Source: Verrucomicrobiota bacterium
GTDB taxonomy: Bacteria > Verrucomicrobiota > Verrucomicrobiia > Verrucomicrobiales > DEV007
Direction of reading: 5' to 3'
Assembly (NCBI GenBank): GCA_024277195.1
Contig: JAJRVS010000252.1
Coordinates: 1-36,884 of the forward strand
DNA length: 36,884 nt
Part shown: in pieces, positions 25,627 to 34,547 of the stretch
Numbering within the stretch: the first letter of the stretch is position 1
Layout: every line of letters begins with the position of its first letter
The notes under the pieces: generated by a model
Databases searched by the model: none
What the model saw: only the letters and a program-made list of their open reading frames with translations
Told to the model about the DNA's origin: nothing
Program-made: the position numbers and the translations under genes

Positions 25627-25649
25627 GGGCAATCGGAGCGATCGCCCTA
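25627..25649 (-). repeat. REP-like palindrome, copy 3
   Basis: On the minus strand TA, then GGGCGATC, loop GCTCC, then GATTGCCC; eight-base arms with one G-U pair. It lies between the convergent DUF1501 and HAD phosphatase genes, touching the 3' end of the latter, and could serve both transcripts as a 3' hairpin. Confidence 0.6.
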
Positions 25650-26300
25650 CAGTAATTCCAGCAACTCTCCCGGTGTATCGATCACCACGCTCGCTCCATT
25701 CGCAATCAACTCCTCCCGTCCTCTGAAACCCCAGGAAACGCCCACTGCTTTGATCCCCGCATTCACCGCGGTTTGCATGTCAACCGAACTGTCACCGACA
25801 AAAATCGCTTCATCAGCACTCGCTCCCATGCTCTGCAGAGCATCCAAAGCCCCCGCCGCGTCAGGTTTCCTCGCCACCCCTTCGCGCTGACCCAGCACCA
25901 CATCCCAAGCATGCTCCCCCAAAAACTCCTCCACACACTTCAGCGCAAAGACATGTGCTTTGTTAGTCAAAACCCCCGTCTTCACCGCTCGCTGCGACAG
26001 CTCCGCCAACAAATCCGTAATGCCGTCATAAACCCGGGTTTTATTTTTCCAGCGCTGCTGGTAAGCCTCTTTGTATTCAGCAAGCCGCAGCTCCAAAACC
26101 GCCGGATCCTCCACCTCACCGCAAGGAAAAATCCGCTGCACCAGCTTGCCCATGCCATCACCGATGAAAGTGCGGTAAGCCTCCACCGCATGCGTGGCAT
26201 GCCCATGCGCCTGCAACACCGCGTTGCCCGAGTCAGCCAAATCATCCAGCGTATCGAGCAGCGTGCCGTCGAGATCAAATATAATCACCGTTTTTTTCAT
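25647..26300 (-). CDS. HAD-family phosphatase, phosphoglycolate phosphatase-like
   Basis: 217-residue HAD hydrolase. Motif I is FDLDGTLLDT (nucleophile Asp9, Asp11), motif II the threonine in GVLTNK, motif III the lysine in ARKP, motif IV GDSSVDMQTAVNAG. The alpha-helical cap after motif I is of the Gph/PGP (subfamily IA) type. Gph removes 2-phosphoglycolate formed from DNA 3'-end repair; substrates of single HAD proteins are hard to predict, so pyrophosphatase or sugar phosphatase roles remain possible. The stop lies inside the REP-like hairpin. The DUF1080 gene lies upstream on the same strand, 51 bases away. Confidence 0.85.
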   Translation of the reverse strand: MKKTVIIFDLDGTLLDTLDDLADSGNAVLQAHGHATHAVEAYRTFIGDGMGKLVQRIFPCGEVEDPAVLELRLAEYKEAYQQRWKNKTRVYDGITDLLAELSQRAVKTGVLTNKAHVFALKCVEEFLGEHAWDVVLGQREGVARKPDAAGALDALQSMGASADEAIFVGDSSVDMQTAVNAGIKAVGVSWGFRGREELIANGASVVIDTPGELLELL

Positions 26301-26351
26301 CGTACCGGATCAAATACCGCCCCATGATAAAACCACTTAGCGCCACGCCCC

Positions 26352-27032
26352 TTACAATGTTTTCAACTTCACATTGCGAAACCAAACCGGGTGGCCGTGA
26401 AACTGGAAGCCAATATGCCCCTTACGCGGCAGATCCTTCAAAGGTTTTTTGAACTTGTTCTTCGAGCCGTCCGGATTTTTGTTAGCCGTATCCCATTGAT
26501 CGATATCCGCTTCGATAACCGTCTTCCCATTCAACACCAGAGTGATCTTCGGCCCCTTGCAGGTGAGCTTCATTGTATTCCATTCACCATCAGCTTTACC
26601 CGCAATTTCGGTGGGAGCCAGGGCATCGTAGAGTGATCCCAATACATTGCGCCCCTCATTGCGCTCGTGATACATATTGCTCGAAGCGATCTGAATCTCA
26701 AAGCCCCCTTGCACCGCGTTTTTCGGATCAGTGCGGAAAAACAAACCGCTGTTGCAATCCTTGGAGGTTTTGTATTCCAACACGATCTCAAAATCCTCAT
26801 AAGCGTCTTTCGACCAGATGTAACCACCGATCTTGGCCACCGGCGAAAGCACCCCGTCTTTCAGTTCCCACGCCCCCGCTTTGTCCATCTTCCAATTCGC
26901 CAGACCCCCCTTCAACAAATCAACGCTTTCCCCCGCCCAAAGCGTGGAAGGCGCAGAAGACACCGTGACAGCAGTGATGATCGCCAAGGCGTTTAAGTAA
27001 AAAAATCGTTTGAGGCTGGTTATTGTTTTCAT
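26352..27032 (-). CDS. DUF1080 (3-keto-disaccharide hydrolase-like) secreted protein
   Basis: 226 residues. A signal peptide (FYLNALAIITAVTVSSAPS, cut near WAGES) is followed by a single concanavalin/LamG-like DUF1080 domain: LLKGGLANWKMDKAGAWELK, EDFEIVLEYKTSKDCNSGLF, FRTDP, GEWNTMKLTCKGPKITLVLN, and the ending GHIGFQFHGHPVWFRNVKL. This family includes 3-keto-glycoside hydrolases and is very abundant in PVC genomes, which supports the taxonomic reading. Expected in the periplasm, acting on oxidised disaccharides. A gap of about 120 bases from the divergent MBL hydrolase gene leaves space for both promoters. Confidence 0.9.
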   Translation of the reverse strand: MKTITSLKRFFYLNALAIITAVTVSSAPSTLWAGESVDLLKGGLANWKMDKAGAWELKDGVLSPVAKIGGYIWSKDAYEDFEIVLEYKTSKDCNSGLFFRTDPKNAVQGGFEIQIASSNMYHERNEGRNVLGSLYDALAPTEIAGKADGEWNTMKLTCKGPKITLVLNGKTVIEADIDQWDTANKNPDGSKNKFKKPLKDLPRKGHIGFQFHGHPVWFRNVKLKTL

Positions 27033-27155
27033 AAGTCGGAACTAAACTGCCAATACCTGTGATTGGCAAGTGAACGAGGAAAATCAAATACTTGCGTTTT
27101 CCCTGTATAAAAATCACAAACATCGCATAAACTAAAAGCTCACTCAGTTTCCCGC

Positions 27156-27935
27156 ATGTCTAATTTTGAAATCACCTTCCTCGGCACCGCCACTTCCATC
27201 GGAGTTCCCGTCATCGGCTGCGATTGCCCGGTTTGCGAATCCGACGACCCGAAAAATAATCGCCTGAGAGCTTCCATTTATGTTAAGACTCCTGATTTTG
27301 AATGGGTGGTCGACACCGGCCCGGACTTCCGCACCCAATGCCTGCGAGAAAAAATTCAGCACCTCGACGCCGTCATCTACACCCATCAACACTCGGATCA
27401 CGTGGTCGGCTTTGACGACCTGCGCCGCTTCACTGTTGGCGAAAACGCCGAGCTGCCGATTTATGCCACCCCCGAATGCATGGACGCGCTCAAGCGCAGT
27501 TTTGATTACGCGTTTAATGGCAAAAATCGCTACCGGGGTTATTTCAAACCCAAACCCCATCTGGTGGACGGCCCTTTCCAACTCGGCCAAACCCTGGTCA
27601 CTCCCCTGCCGGTGATCCACGGCAAAGTCGAAACCATCGGCTATTTGTTCGAATCCCAAGGCAGCCGTGTCGCCTACATCCCCGATGCCAAGGAGATCCC
27701 CGACGAGACCCGAAAGCTAATCGAAGGTGTTGATGTGCTGATCCTCGATGCACTGCAACTCAGCCCCCACGCGACCCATCTCAGCATGGAGGAATCCTAC
27801 CGCATCAGTGTGCAAGTAAGAGCCAAACAAACCTGGTTCACTCATTTCTCCTGCCGTATCGTTTACCACGAAGTTGAACTTGATCTTCCTGCCAACATCA
27901 AATGCGCCTGGGACGGTTTGAAAATCACTGCCTGA
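27156..27935 (+). CDS. MBL-fold metallo-hydrolase, PhnP-like
   Basis: 259-residue beta-lactamase-fold hydrolase, probably cytoplasmic. TSIGVPVIGCDCPVC (Cys22, Cys24, Cys27) is the structural zinc site seen in PhnP-type phosphodiesterases, and THQHSDH (His77, His79, Asp81, His82) is the catalytic metal motif; further metal ligands are likely in PVIHGKVETIGYL and VLILDALQLSPHATH. PhnP cleaves cyclic ribose phosphates in phosphonate breakdown, but no phn genes are near, so the substrate is open (cyclic nucleotides or housekeeping phosphodiesters). The downstream DUF2851 gene starts 9 bases after the stop, so they are probably co-transcribed. Confidence 0.88.
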   Translation: MSNFEITFLGTATSIGVPVIGCDCPVCESDDPKNNRLRASIYVKTPDFEWVVDTGPDFRTQCLREKIQHLDAVIYTHQHSDHVVGFDDLRRFTVGENAELPIYATPECMDALKRSFDYAFNGKNRYRGYFKPKPHLVDGPFQLGQTLVTPLPVIHGKVETIGYLFESQGSRVAYIPDAKEIPDETRKLIEGVDVLILDALQLSPHATHLSMEESYRISVQVRAKQTWFTHFSCRIVYHEVELDLPANIKCAWDGLKITA

Positions 27936-27944
27936 TTTTTTGTC

Positions 27945-29405
27945 ATGCCCGCACCCCTTGATCCAGTTTCCTACCCCGACGCTGCTCAACGATACCGTCG
28001 TTTCATCCAACAGGTTTTCCCCAGCTCCCTGGCAGAACAAAACCCGCAAGCCGCTAACAACGAAGCCGGCCCCGATTCCGAACTCGAAATGCAGGCACGC
28101 TGGTTCGCCGGTGAGTTCGGCAGGAACTTCACTTCCACCGATGGCAAAAAAGTCGAGATTATTCAGTTCGGCCACTGGAACCACAGCACCGGTCCGGATT
28201 TCACCGAATCAGCGGTGAGCATCGACGGGCATAAAAAAAACGGGTCGATAGAGATCGAACTCGAAGCCAGCAGCTGGGAGCGCCATGGTCACGCCGCCAA
28301 TCCGGCCTTCGAAAATGTCGTGCTGCATGTCTTCCTCGCCAACAGTCAGAACCCGCAACGTTTTTTCACCCGCACCGCGCAGAATCACGAAGTCACTCAA
28401 GTGAGCATCGACTGGCTCAACCTCGACGACTGGGGACCACGACCGTGGAATCACTTGCCTGAAGCTCGGCTCGGCCGCTGCGCCGCTCCGCTGCGCGGCA
28501 TGGATGACGACAAATTAACTTCCCTGATCACCGCCGCCGCCCAATACCGTTTGCAGAAAAAAACTCAGCGCTTAGTGGCTGCGGCACAAATCCATGGCAG
28601 CAACGAAGCGCTGTTCCAAGCTTTGGCAGCCGCGCTCGGTTTCACCCACAACCAGTTACCCATGCGGGTTCTAGCCCAACGCCTGCCGCTGAAATCCCTA
28701 CTGCCACTGGCCAAACTTGATTGCGAAGCGCGCCTTTTTGGCGCCGCTGGTTACATCGAACTCGATTCTTTTGAAAACAGCGACGATGAAAAAACCCGCA
28801 GCTACCTCAAGGAGCTCTGGCAAAATTGGTGGCAGGTCCGCGATCTTTTGCAAAGCCCCGCCGAACGCCAACTCAACTGGCACCTCAGCGGCATCCGCCC
28901 GCTCAACCACCCCCAACGCCGCCTCGGCGCCTTGGTGGCCGTAGTCAACCATTGGCAAGAGTTCCGCAGCACCCTCACCCACTGCGAACAAGATCCCGTA
29001 ACCGCCCTCAAAAATCTCAAGCACTACTTTTCCTCGCTGCAACACCCCTACTGGAACCGCCACTACACCCTGCGCAGCAAGCCCAGTGAAAAAAGTATGG
29101 CACTGATCGGGCGCGACCGTTTGCAGGACATCCTCGGCAATGTGCTGTTTCCCTGGTTGATGCGCGAGCAAAACGTCGCCTGGCAGCCCTACACCCACCT
29201 GCCCGCTTCCCAAATCAATCAAAAGCTACGCCGCGCTGTTCTACGGCTTTTTGGCAGCGACGAAGCAGCACGTGAAAACGCCCACCGGAACACCCACCAT
29301 TTTTATCAACAACAAGCTCTGCTGCAGATCTACAGCGACTTTTGCCTCGAGGATTCCAGCGAATGCCAGGACTGCCCGTTTCCCGAACAACTCAGCCAAT
29401 GGTGA
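27945..29405 (+). CDS. DUF2851 family protein
   Basis: 486 residues, cytoplasmic. N-terminal signature of DUF2851: QFGHWNHSTGPDFTESAVSI, followed by GSIEIELEASSWERHGHAAN and ENVVLHVFLA. The GPDF...EIE...W spacing recalls PD-(D/E)XK nucleases, to which I believe the family has been linked, but I cannot confirm it. The C-terminus ends in a cysteine set (FCLEDSSECQDCPFPEQL). Known members are widespread in Bacteroidota and PVC bacteria with no established role. It overlaps the following ABC permease gene by 7 bases, which suggests translational coupling. Confidence 0.82.
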   Translation: MPAPLDPVSYPDAAQRYRRFIQQVFPSSLAEQNPQAANNEAGPDSELEMQARWFAGEFGRNFTSTDGKKVEIIQFGHWNHSTGPDFTESAVSIDGHKKNGSIEIELEASSWERHGHAANPAFENVVLHVFLANSQNPQRFFTRTAQNHEVTQVSIDWLNLDDWGPRPWNHLPEARLGRCAAPLRGMDDDKLTSLITAAAQYRLQKKTQRLVAAAQIHGSNEALFQALAAALGFTHNQLPMRVLAQRLPLKSLLPLAKLDCEARLFGAAGYIELDSFENSDDEKTRSYLKELWQNWWQVRDLLQSPAERQLNWHLSGIRPLNHPQRRLGALVAVVNHWQEFRSTLTHCEQDPVTALKNLKHYFSSLQHPYWNRHYTLRSKPSEKSMALIGRDRLQDILGNVLFPWLMREQNVAWQPYTHLPASQINQKLRRAVLRLFGSDEAARENAHRNTHHFYQQQALLQIYSDFCLEDSSECQDCPFPEQLSQW

Positions 29406-30355
29406 AACCCTCCTCCATTCCCATCCCGCCAGATGATGCCCTCGATGCCTTCTCCGACAAGTTCGGCGCGGTCTTCGTAAAAGAAATGCGCCAGGGTCTG
29501 CGAGCGCACCGTTTTGTCGCCCCCTTTCTCACCCTGCACGCGCTGGCGTTTTTAGCCGTGGTCGGCCAATTGGCTTTCACTTTTTTTGCCGAGCTGGATA
29601 ACAGCCCGGCTCTCTATGGCCTGCAATCATTTTTCGATGGCATGCTGGAACGCAGCTTCCTCACCCTGTTATGGTTTTTTGTCGGCATCGTCATGCCCCT
29701 GACCGGCATCAACGCGCTGCAAGCCGAACTCAACCACGAGCGCAACATCGACCTACTACTGATGTCCGGCCTTAGCCGCTGGCAAATCATTCGCGGCAAA
29801 TGGCTGGTGCTGTGCTCTTTGAGCTTCCTCATCCTGATCTCGATGCTTCCCTACATGCTCACCCTATACTTCAGCGGAGGAATTGACTTGATTGGCCAGG
29901 TAAAAGAAATGTTCAAGCTCTGGCTTTTTAATGGCCTCATGTGCGCCGCCACACTGGCCAGCTCAGCTTACCGCCATCTTGTCATGCGGCTGTTGCTGAT
30001 CGGACTGATTTTTTTCTCATCGCTACTCTCTTTTTTACTCACCCTGATCCCCGCGCATATCGGAGTTATCACTGGCTGGCACTGGCTGGATCGCGGTAGC
30101 TCCATGCTCAATCACCTGCTGCTTGTCCTGCTCTATCTGGCCTACAGTTTGCAACTAGGGCGCAGCTCACTGCGAATCTACGATAAACCCACCGACCCGC
30201 CCCATACCGGGCTGCTCATCATTCTGATCATTTTCACTCCTGTAGCGCTGGCTCTATTCCGGCTCATCGGTGGACCGATCGGCATGACGCTGGCGCTTAT
30301 CGTAGCAGCGGCCATCACCCTCTCCATTGACCCCATGAGCAAAAAGCGGGATTAA
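29399..30355 (+). CDS. ABC-2-type transporter permease
   Basis: 318 residues from the ATG at 29399, which overlaps the DUF2851 stop (ATGGTGA); an upstream ATG at 29342 exists but lies within that gene. A cytoplasmic N-terminus ending in VFVKEMRQGLRAHRFVAPF precedes about seven or eight hydrophobic segments. The cytosolic loop LNHERNIDLLLMSGLSRWQI followed by IRGKWLVL is the typical coupling segment of ABC-2 permeases that meets an ATPase. No ATP-binding subunit is adjacent, so its partner is elsewhere or it stands alone. Substrate unknown. Confidence 0.8.
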   Translation: MVKPSSIPIPPDDALDAFSDKFGAVFVKEMRQGLRAHRFVAPFLTLHALAFLAVVGQLAFTFFAELDNSPALYGLQSFFDGMLERSFLTLLWFFVGIVMPLTGINALQAELNHERNIDLLLMSGLSRWQIIRGKWLVLCSLSFLILISMLPYMLTLYFSGGIDLIGQVKEMFKLWLFNGLMCAATLASSAYRHLVMRLLLIGLIFFSSLLSFLLTLIPAHIGVITGWHWLDRGSSMLNHLLLVLLYLAYSLQLGRSSLRIYDKPTDPPHTGLLIILIIFTPVALALFRLIGGPIGMTLALIVAAAITLSIDPMSKKRD

Positions 30356-30427
30356 AATACCTGGAGAGGCTAAACATGCCGAGAATACGGGATGCCCTTT
30401 TTCAGAAGATCGTTATACTATAAATCG

Positions 30428-32017
30428 ATGCGATTTGCCAAAACAGTTTCATCCTTGCCGTCCCTGTTAGCGCTGACAGGGATCGTCTTTGGTTACACCT
30501 TTTTCTGCACAGGTGCCAAAGCACAACACAAAGTCAGCGCGTGGCGGCTCTTCGATACCAATACCCACGATTTGGTAGAATCGATTGAACAAGACCAACG
30601 GGAACTCGATCAATTGATCGCCCCCACCCAGATCCCCATCACGGGAAGCATCCGCGGTTATCAAACACAGGCTTCCGACCAGGCCAAAGCCAGCCCCCCG
30701 CTGCGCATTCAATTTGATTTCCCCGAAGCCGTCACCATCGATGGCCTTGCCCTTTATCCCGCCATCCGCCCCAGCCTCAGCGGCCCCCGCTCCTTTGGCA
30801 TGCCCCGTCAGTTCCGTATTGCATTCAATCAACAAAGCGACCGCATCCGCACCACCTTCAGCCTGTCACCGACCAGCCCACCTGGCACCACCGATCCCTC
30901 CAACCCGCCCGCCTACGTCGTCCATAACAATAGCGCGCCCTCCTCCCCACTGCCGGTATGGATCAAATTCGCCCCGCGCACCGTTCAATCCCTCACCCTG
31001 CTGATCCCCCAATTGGGATTGATCAGCCAGGACTCGCAGAGCGGAGCTTCCCAATACGCCTGCCTGTTCACCGAAATCGAAATCTACCAGGGAGAAAATA
31101 ACGTCGCTGCCCAGGCCAAGCTCTCCTCCCCCGATTCGCTCGAAAACTCCGACTGGGGACTGCGTTTTTTAACCGACGGCCACACTCCGCTGGAACAAAC
31201 CCATTCACCCAACACCAAAACTTTCTCCAAACGGCGCTGGGCGACCGACTTATCCCAACGCAGAATACTCGTTTCCCGCATCGCCCAACAAAAACAAAAA
31301 CTTAATCAACGCATTCAACAACAGAATAATTTGCTTAACATTACCGCCGCCACCCTGATCCTGCTGCTACTGGTCGCCGTGATCTCCAACTGGATGCTCT
31401 CCCGCCGCCGCCAATTGCGGGCAGTGATGAGCGACCGCGAGCGTATCGCCAATGACCTGCATGATGAAGTCGGCGGAGCCCTCGGCAGCATCTCCCTGCT
31501 AACCCAGAAGCTCATTAATAACAGCGATGATGCCACGCAAAAAAAACTGCTCGGCAAAGTTCACGCCGCCGCCGCCGAAGCCCAGGCCGGAGTGCGCGAA
31601 GCCGTTTGGGCATCCAGCCCTTCCTCCGTCGATAACAAAACCTTCGAGAACCACCTGCGCGCCATCACTGACCGCATGCTTCCCGATTGCGAGATCCATT
31701 GGCAGAGCAACGGCAGCGCCACCACCCCCACCTTTGCCGCACGCAAGCAGCACCACTTCGGCATGTTTTTTCGCGAAGCGATCCACAACATTCAAAAACA
31801 CGCCAACGCCAGCGAAGTCAGCCTGCACTTCCGCTGGAACCCGCGCAATATGATCTTCACCCTCAGCGACAACGGGGACGGCATGGACAACCTACCCGCC
31901 TCCAGTGAAAACTTCCGCACCCTGCGTTACCGCGCCGATCAACTACCCGCCAAACTGGAAATCGAAACACATCCAGATGGCGGCACCCGCTTCACCCTCA
32001 CCACTCCCCTGACATGA
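30428..32017 (+). CDS. Two-component sensor histidine kinase (HisKA_3 type)
   Basis: 529 residues from the ATG at 30428; a further ATG at 30392 would add 12 residues before the signal-like segment, so the later start is preferred. N-terminal export signal or anchor (LPSLLALTGIVFGYTFFCTG), a periplasmic beta-rich domain of about 260 residues that may bind ligand, one transmembrane helix (NITAATLILLLLVAVISNWM), then a HisKA_3 dimerisation domain with the phospho-acceptor His345 in RIANDLHDEVGG, and a HATPase_c domain (REAIHNIQKHANASEVSLHF, LSDNGDGMDNL). This is the NarX/LiaS group. Its stop overlaps the response regulator start (ATGA), so they form one signalling pair. The stimulus is unknown. 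Confidence 0.88.
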   Translation: MRFAKTVSSLPSLLALTGIVFGYTFFCTGAKAQHKVSAWRLFDTNTHDLVESIEQDQRELDQLIAPTQIPITGSIRGYQTQASDQAKASPPLRIQFDFPEAVTIDGLALYPAIRPSLSGPRSFGMPRQFRIAFNQQSDRIRTTFSLSPTSPPGTTDPSNPPAYVVHNNSAPSSPLPVWIKFAPRTVQSLTLLIPQLGLISQDSQSGASQYACLFTEIEIYQGENNVAAQAKLSSPDSLENSDWGLRFLTDGHTPLEQTHSPNTKTFSKRRWATDLSQRRILVSRIAQQKQKLNQRIQQQNNLLNITAATLILLLLVAVISNWMLSRRRQLRAVMSDRERIANDLHDEVGGALGSISLLTQKLINNSDDATQKKLLGKVHAAAAEAQAGVREAVWASSPSSVDNKTFENHLRAITDRMLPDCEIHWQSNGSATTPTFAARKQHHFGMFFREAIHNIQKHANASEVSLHFRWNPRNMIFTLSDNGDGMDNLPASSENFRTLRYRADQLPAKLEIETHPDGGTRFTLTTPLT

Positions 32018-32679
32018 ATACAGCACCAACCACCACCAGCCCGCCCAGTTCAAAAAACATCGACGTTTGGTTGATCGAAGACAACCGTCATTTTAGCGAA
32101 GCCATCGAATGCATCCTCGACACTGAAGACGGCATCCAACTGAAAGAAAGTTTCCGCAGTGCCGAAGCTGCGCTCAAAGCACTACCCAAAAAGACGCCAC
32201 CGCAGGTCATCATTCTCGATCTCGGTCTGCCCGGCATGGGAGGCATCGAAGCCCTGCCCGAAATCATAAAACACGCACCCAAAAGCCAGGTGCTGGTGCT
32301 AACCACCGATGACGGACGCAGTAAGGTTCTGGCCGCCATAGCCAACGGCGCTTCCGGTTATTTACTCAAAAGCGACGACCTCGACGCCATCGTCTCCGGC
32401 ATCCGCGATATCGTCGACGGCCGCGCCGCGATCAATTCACGTGTCTCACGCATGATCCTCGACATCTTCCGCAAGATCCCCAAACCCCCGCCCGAAGCCA
32501 ACCTGACCAGCCGCGAATCCGAGATCCTCTGCATGCTCGCCGACGGCAAAATCAAAAAAGAAGTCGCCGACCTTCTCGGCATCAGCTACTACACCGTCGA
32601 TACCCACGTCAAACGCATCTACAAAAAGCTCCAGGTCAACAACCTGTCAGGAGCCATCGCCAGAATGAGCCAGCAGTGA
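32014..32679 (+). CDS. NarL/FixJ-family response regulator
   Basis: 221 residues. Receiver domain at about 17-135 with acidic pair Glu22-Asp23 (LIEDNRHF), phospho-acceptor Asp69 (VIILDLGLPGMGG), and the conserved Lys in GYLLKSDD. LuxR-type helix-turn-helix at the C-terminus (LTSRESEILCMLADGKIKKE followed by VADLLGISYYTVDTHVKRIY). It is phosphorylated by the adjacent kinase, whose stop codon it overlaps. Likely binds promoters as a dimer; targets cannot be told, although the upstream ABC permease gene is a plausible one. No clear intrinsic terminator follows. Confidence 0.92.
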   Translation: MNTAPTTTSPPSSKNIDVWLIEDNRHFSEAIECILDTEDGIQLKESFRSAEAALKALPKKTPPQVIILDLGLPGMGGIEALPEIIKHAPKSQVLVLTTDDGRSKVLAAIANGASGYLLKSDDLDAIVSGIRDIVDGRAAINSRVSRMILDIFRKIPKPPPEANLTSRESEILCMLADGKIKKEVADLLGISYYTVDTHVKRIYKKLQVNNLSGAIARMSQQ

Positions 32680-32771
32680 CAATTTTTCAGCTGACCCGCG
32701 ATTTGCACGGTTGCAATTTTCCTGCTCATCTCCACCGCCCCCTCTGCTACCATCCTTCCCACTTCATGCTC

Positions 32772-34445
32772 TCACTCCAGGCGGGCTATTTTTTTCTCTA
32801 GTGTCTTTTTGTTGCTCTTGTTGGTCTCTGCGAGAAGCACTTTCTTAAGCCATTGCTCGTCTTCTTTGCTGTAGACATCATCCACATTGAGAATTCCTGA
32901 CCAGCGCACTCCATCATCTCCATCCGACAGGGCAACGCGAATCACACGCCTAGCTTCCTCTAGCGGCAGTTTGTCAGCAAAAAAAACGGCCGCTTCACGA
33001 ATTTCTTCTGCCTTATGAGTCACGCCCTGCCGAATAAGATTCACCGTATCCTGCTCCTGCGCTTCGAGACTCGCAAACAAGTTGTGACATTCGCCGCGAT
33101 AAGCCGCCGCCGCCTTGGATTCGCTCATCAGAAATTTCAAACGCTGCCGCGCAAATTCGCTGCGCCCTGGAAAATCGTAGAGTTCCAAAACCCAGCGCGA
33201 TTGAAACTGAGGCTCATCCATTTCAGTGCAACGTGAAAACACAAGCTTGGCAGCATCGTCATCCTTTACCCCAAGGCGGGCCAAATCTGCGACGACTGTG
33301 CACCAAAAATCCCATTCCGCCCGAGTTGATTTAGCAGCCTTCTCGCGAAATAAACCAAGGACGAATTGCACGTCCCGGGTCGGTAATTTCGGCAGATCCC
33401 CTTCTTCAAGATCACCGGCCGTATCTGACCATAAACGCAGCGTATCCTCGATCCATGCTTGAGTGCCGCGCGGTGCTTGCAACTCATCAAAAGAAGACCA
33501 CCCGAGATCTAAACGTGTCAACTGGCCTTGAGCAATTGGCAGTATGTACTTAGTCCTCCATCCACGACCGTCGTCCGTTCTCTCGTCTCTGATGTATTGC
33601 AATTGCTGATTACTCTTTCCAGTTGGCTCACCTAATAATTCAATCATATCAGCGACTGTTGTTCCAATGCGCAACCATCCCAAACCTGCCTCGAGCCCTC
33701 TATGTTTTTTGGAGAAAACGATCCATTCTTCACGGCTTCGAACAGAGGGCGGCTTCAATCTCAGAGAAACTCCCAGACGTAAATACGCGCTTTGGCTAAT
33801 GGCTGAATGGGTCCACTCTATGAGAATAGCCCGGTGAGTATCATTGATCGTTTGAAATTTCTTAACATCCCCACTAGGAAGTAAACTCATCTCTAGCAGA
33901 TTACCATTTGAGTGTTCAAACATTTTTAGCGCAACCGGGCCACAAAAACATCCTCCTTCATCGAACCACGGCTTGTCCGTTACAAAAATCAAACCGTAGG
34001 GGGCCTCTTCGCCAAAAGTAATCCGATACACCTTTGAGAACGCCTTGTCAGTTGTGCCAACAGCCCCACCAACAATTCGCAGTTTGGGATTCTGCTTTGG
34101 AGTAAACACCTTCACGCTCAACAACGGATCATCCGGCAGCTCAAACGAGACAAGATCATCTGAGAACGTCTTCCACTTCCCGGACGCATCACGTAAGAGC
34201 AACGCCCTTTCCTCTTTTGTCAGCTTTCTGCCGAGCTGCTTCTTCAAATGTTCGACTCCTGCAGCTCCATAGACCGATTCAGTCTCCGGCAGTAGCCCCA
34301 ACTGATCTACAGCTAGCTCCCACCTATTAGTCTCAAGTCCACTTTTTGGTGTTTCAGCTATCGCTCCTGTTATTAAGTGTAGCGCGACAGCGACGCTCAC
34401 CGCCGAAGTCATCGTCTTGCACCAGGCATGGTTTTTTGCTCTCAT
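32772..34445 (-). CDS. Secreted protein of unknown function with helical-repeat C-terminus
   Basis: 557 residues, not recognised. Signal peptide: TSAVSVAVALHLITGAIAE, best preceded by Met12 (34412), although the ATG at 34445 is in frame. The central part looks beta-rich (LRIVGGAVGTTDKAFSKVYR, GGCFCGPVALKMFE); from about residue 340 it is helical with HEAT-like pairs (EEIREAAVFFADKLPLEEAR, DGDDGVRWSGILN). LRIGTTVADMIELLGEPTGK resembles the outer-membrane-lipoprotein SmpA/BamE motif, but only in passing. It is far too large for a typical gene cassette and may predate the cassettes next to it. A 25-codon frame ends 3 bases before its start codon. Confidence 0.75.
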   Translation of the reverse strand: MRAKNHAWCKTMTSAVSVAVALHLITGAIAETPKSGLETNRWELAVDQLGLLPETESVYGAAGVEHLKKQLGRKLTKEERALLLRDASGKWKTFSDDLVSFELPDDPLLSVKVFTPKQNPKLRIVGGAVGTTDKAFSKVYRITFGEEAPYGLIFVTDKPWFDEGGCFCGPVALKMFEHSNGNLLEMSLLPSGDVKKFQTINDTHRAILIEWTHSAISQSAYLRLGVSLRLKPPSVRSREEWIVFSKKHRGLEAGLGWLRIGTTVADMIELLGEPTGKSNQQLQYIRDERTDDGRGWRTKYILPIAQGQLTRLDLGWSSFDELQAPRGTQAWIEDTLRLWSDTAGDLEEGDLPKLPTRDVQFVLGLFREKAAKSTRAEWDFWCTVVADLARLGVKDDDAAKLVFSRCTEMDEPQFQSRWVLELYDFPGRSEFARQRLKFLMSESKAAAAYRGECHNLFASLEAQEQDTVNLIRQGVTHKAEEIREAAVFFADKLPLEEARRVIRVALSDGDDGVRWSGILNVDDVYSKEDEQWLKKVLLAETNKSNKKTLEKKIARLE

Positions 34446-34448
34446 TTG

Positions 34449-34526
34449 CTAAATTCTTTTTGTCTGCCCGAGCTTCGATTCGAGTAAGCTGCGGAACAAA
34501 TCCAACTCTGCCTCATTAAGTTGCAT
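34449..34526 (-). CDS. Possible 25-residue leader peptide or truncated gene start
   Basis: ATG at 34526, stop TAG at 34449-34451. The peptide MQLNEAELDLFRSLLESKLG followed by QTKRI looks like the genuine beginning of a helical protein rather than random sequence. It ends 3 bases before the 557-residue gene, so it may be a leader coupled to it or the stump of a gene cut short. No homologue is known to me. Confidence 0.35.
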   Translation of the reverse strand: MQLNEAELDLFRSLLESKLGQTKRI

Positions 34527-34547
34527 TGAATTCCTACTATTGGCCGG

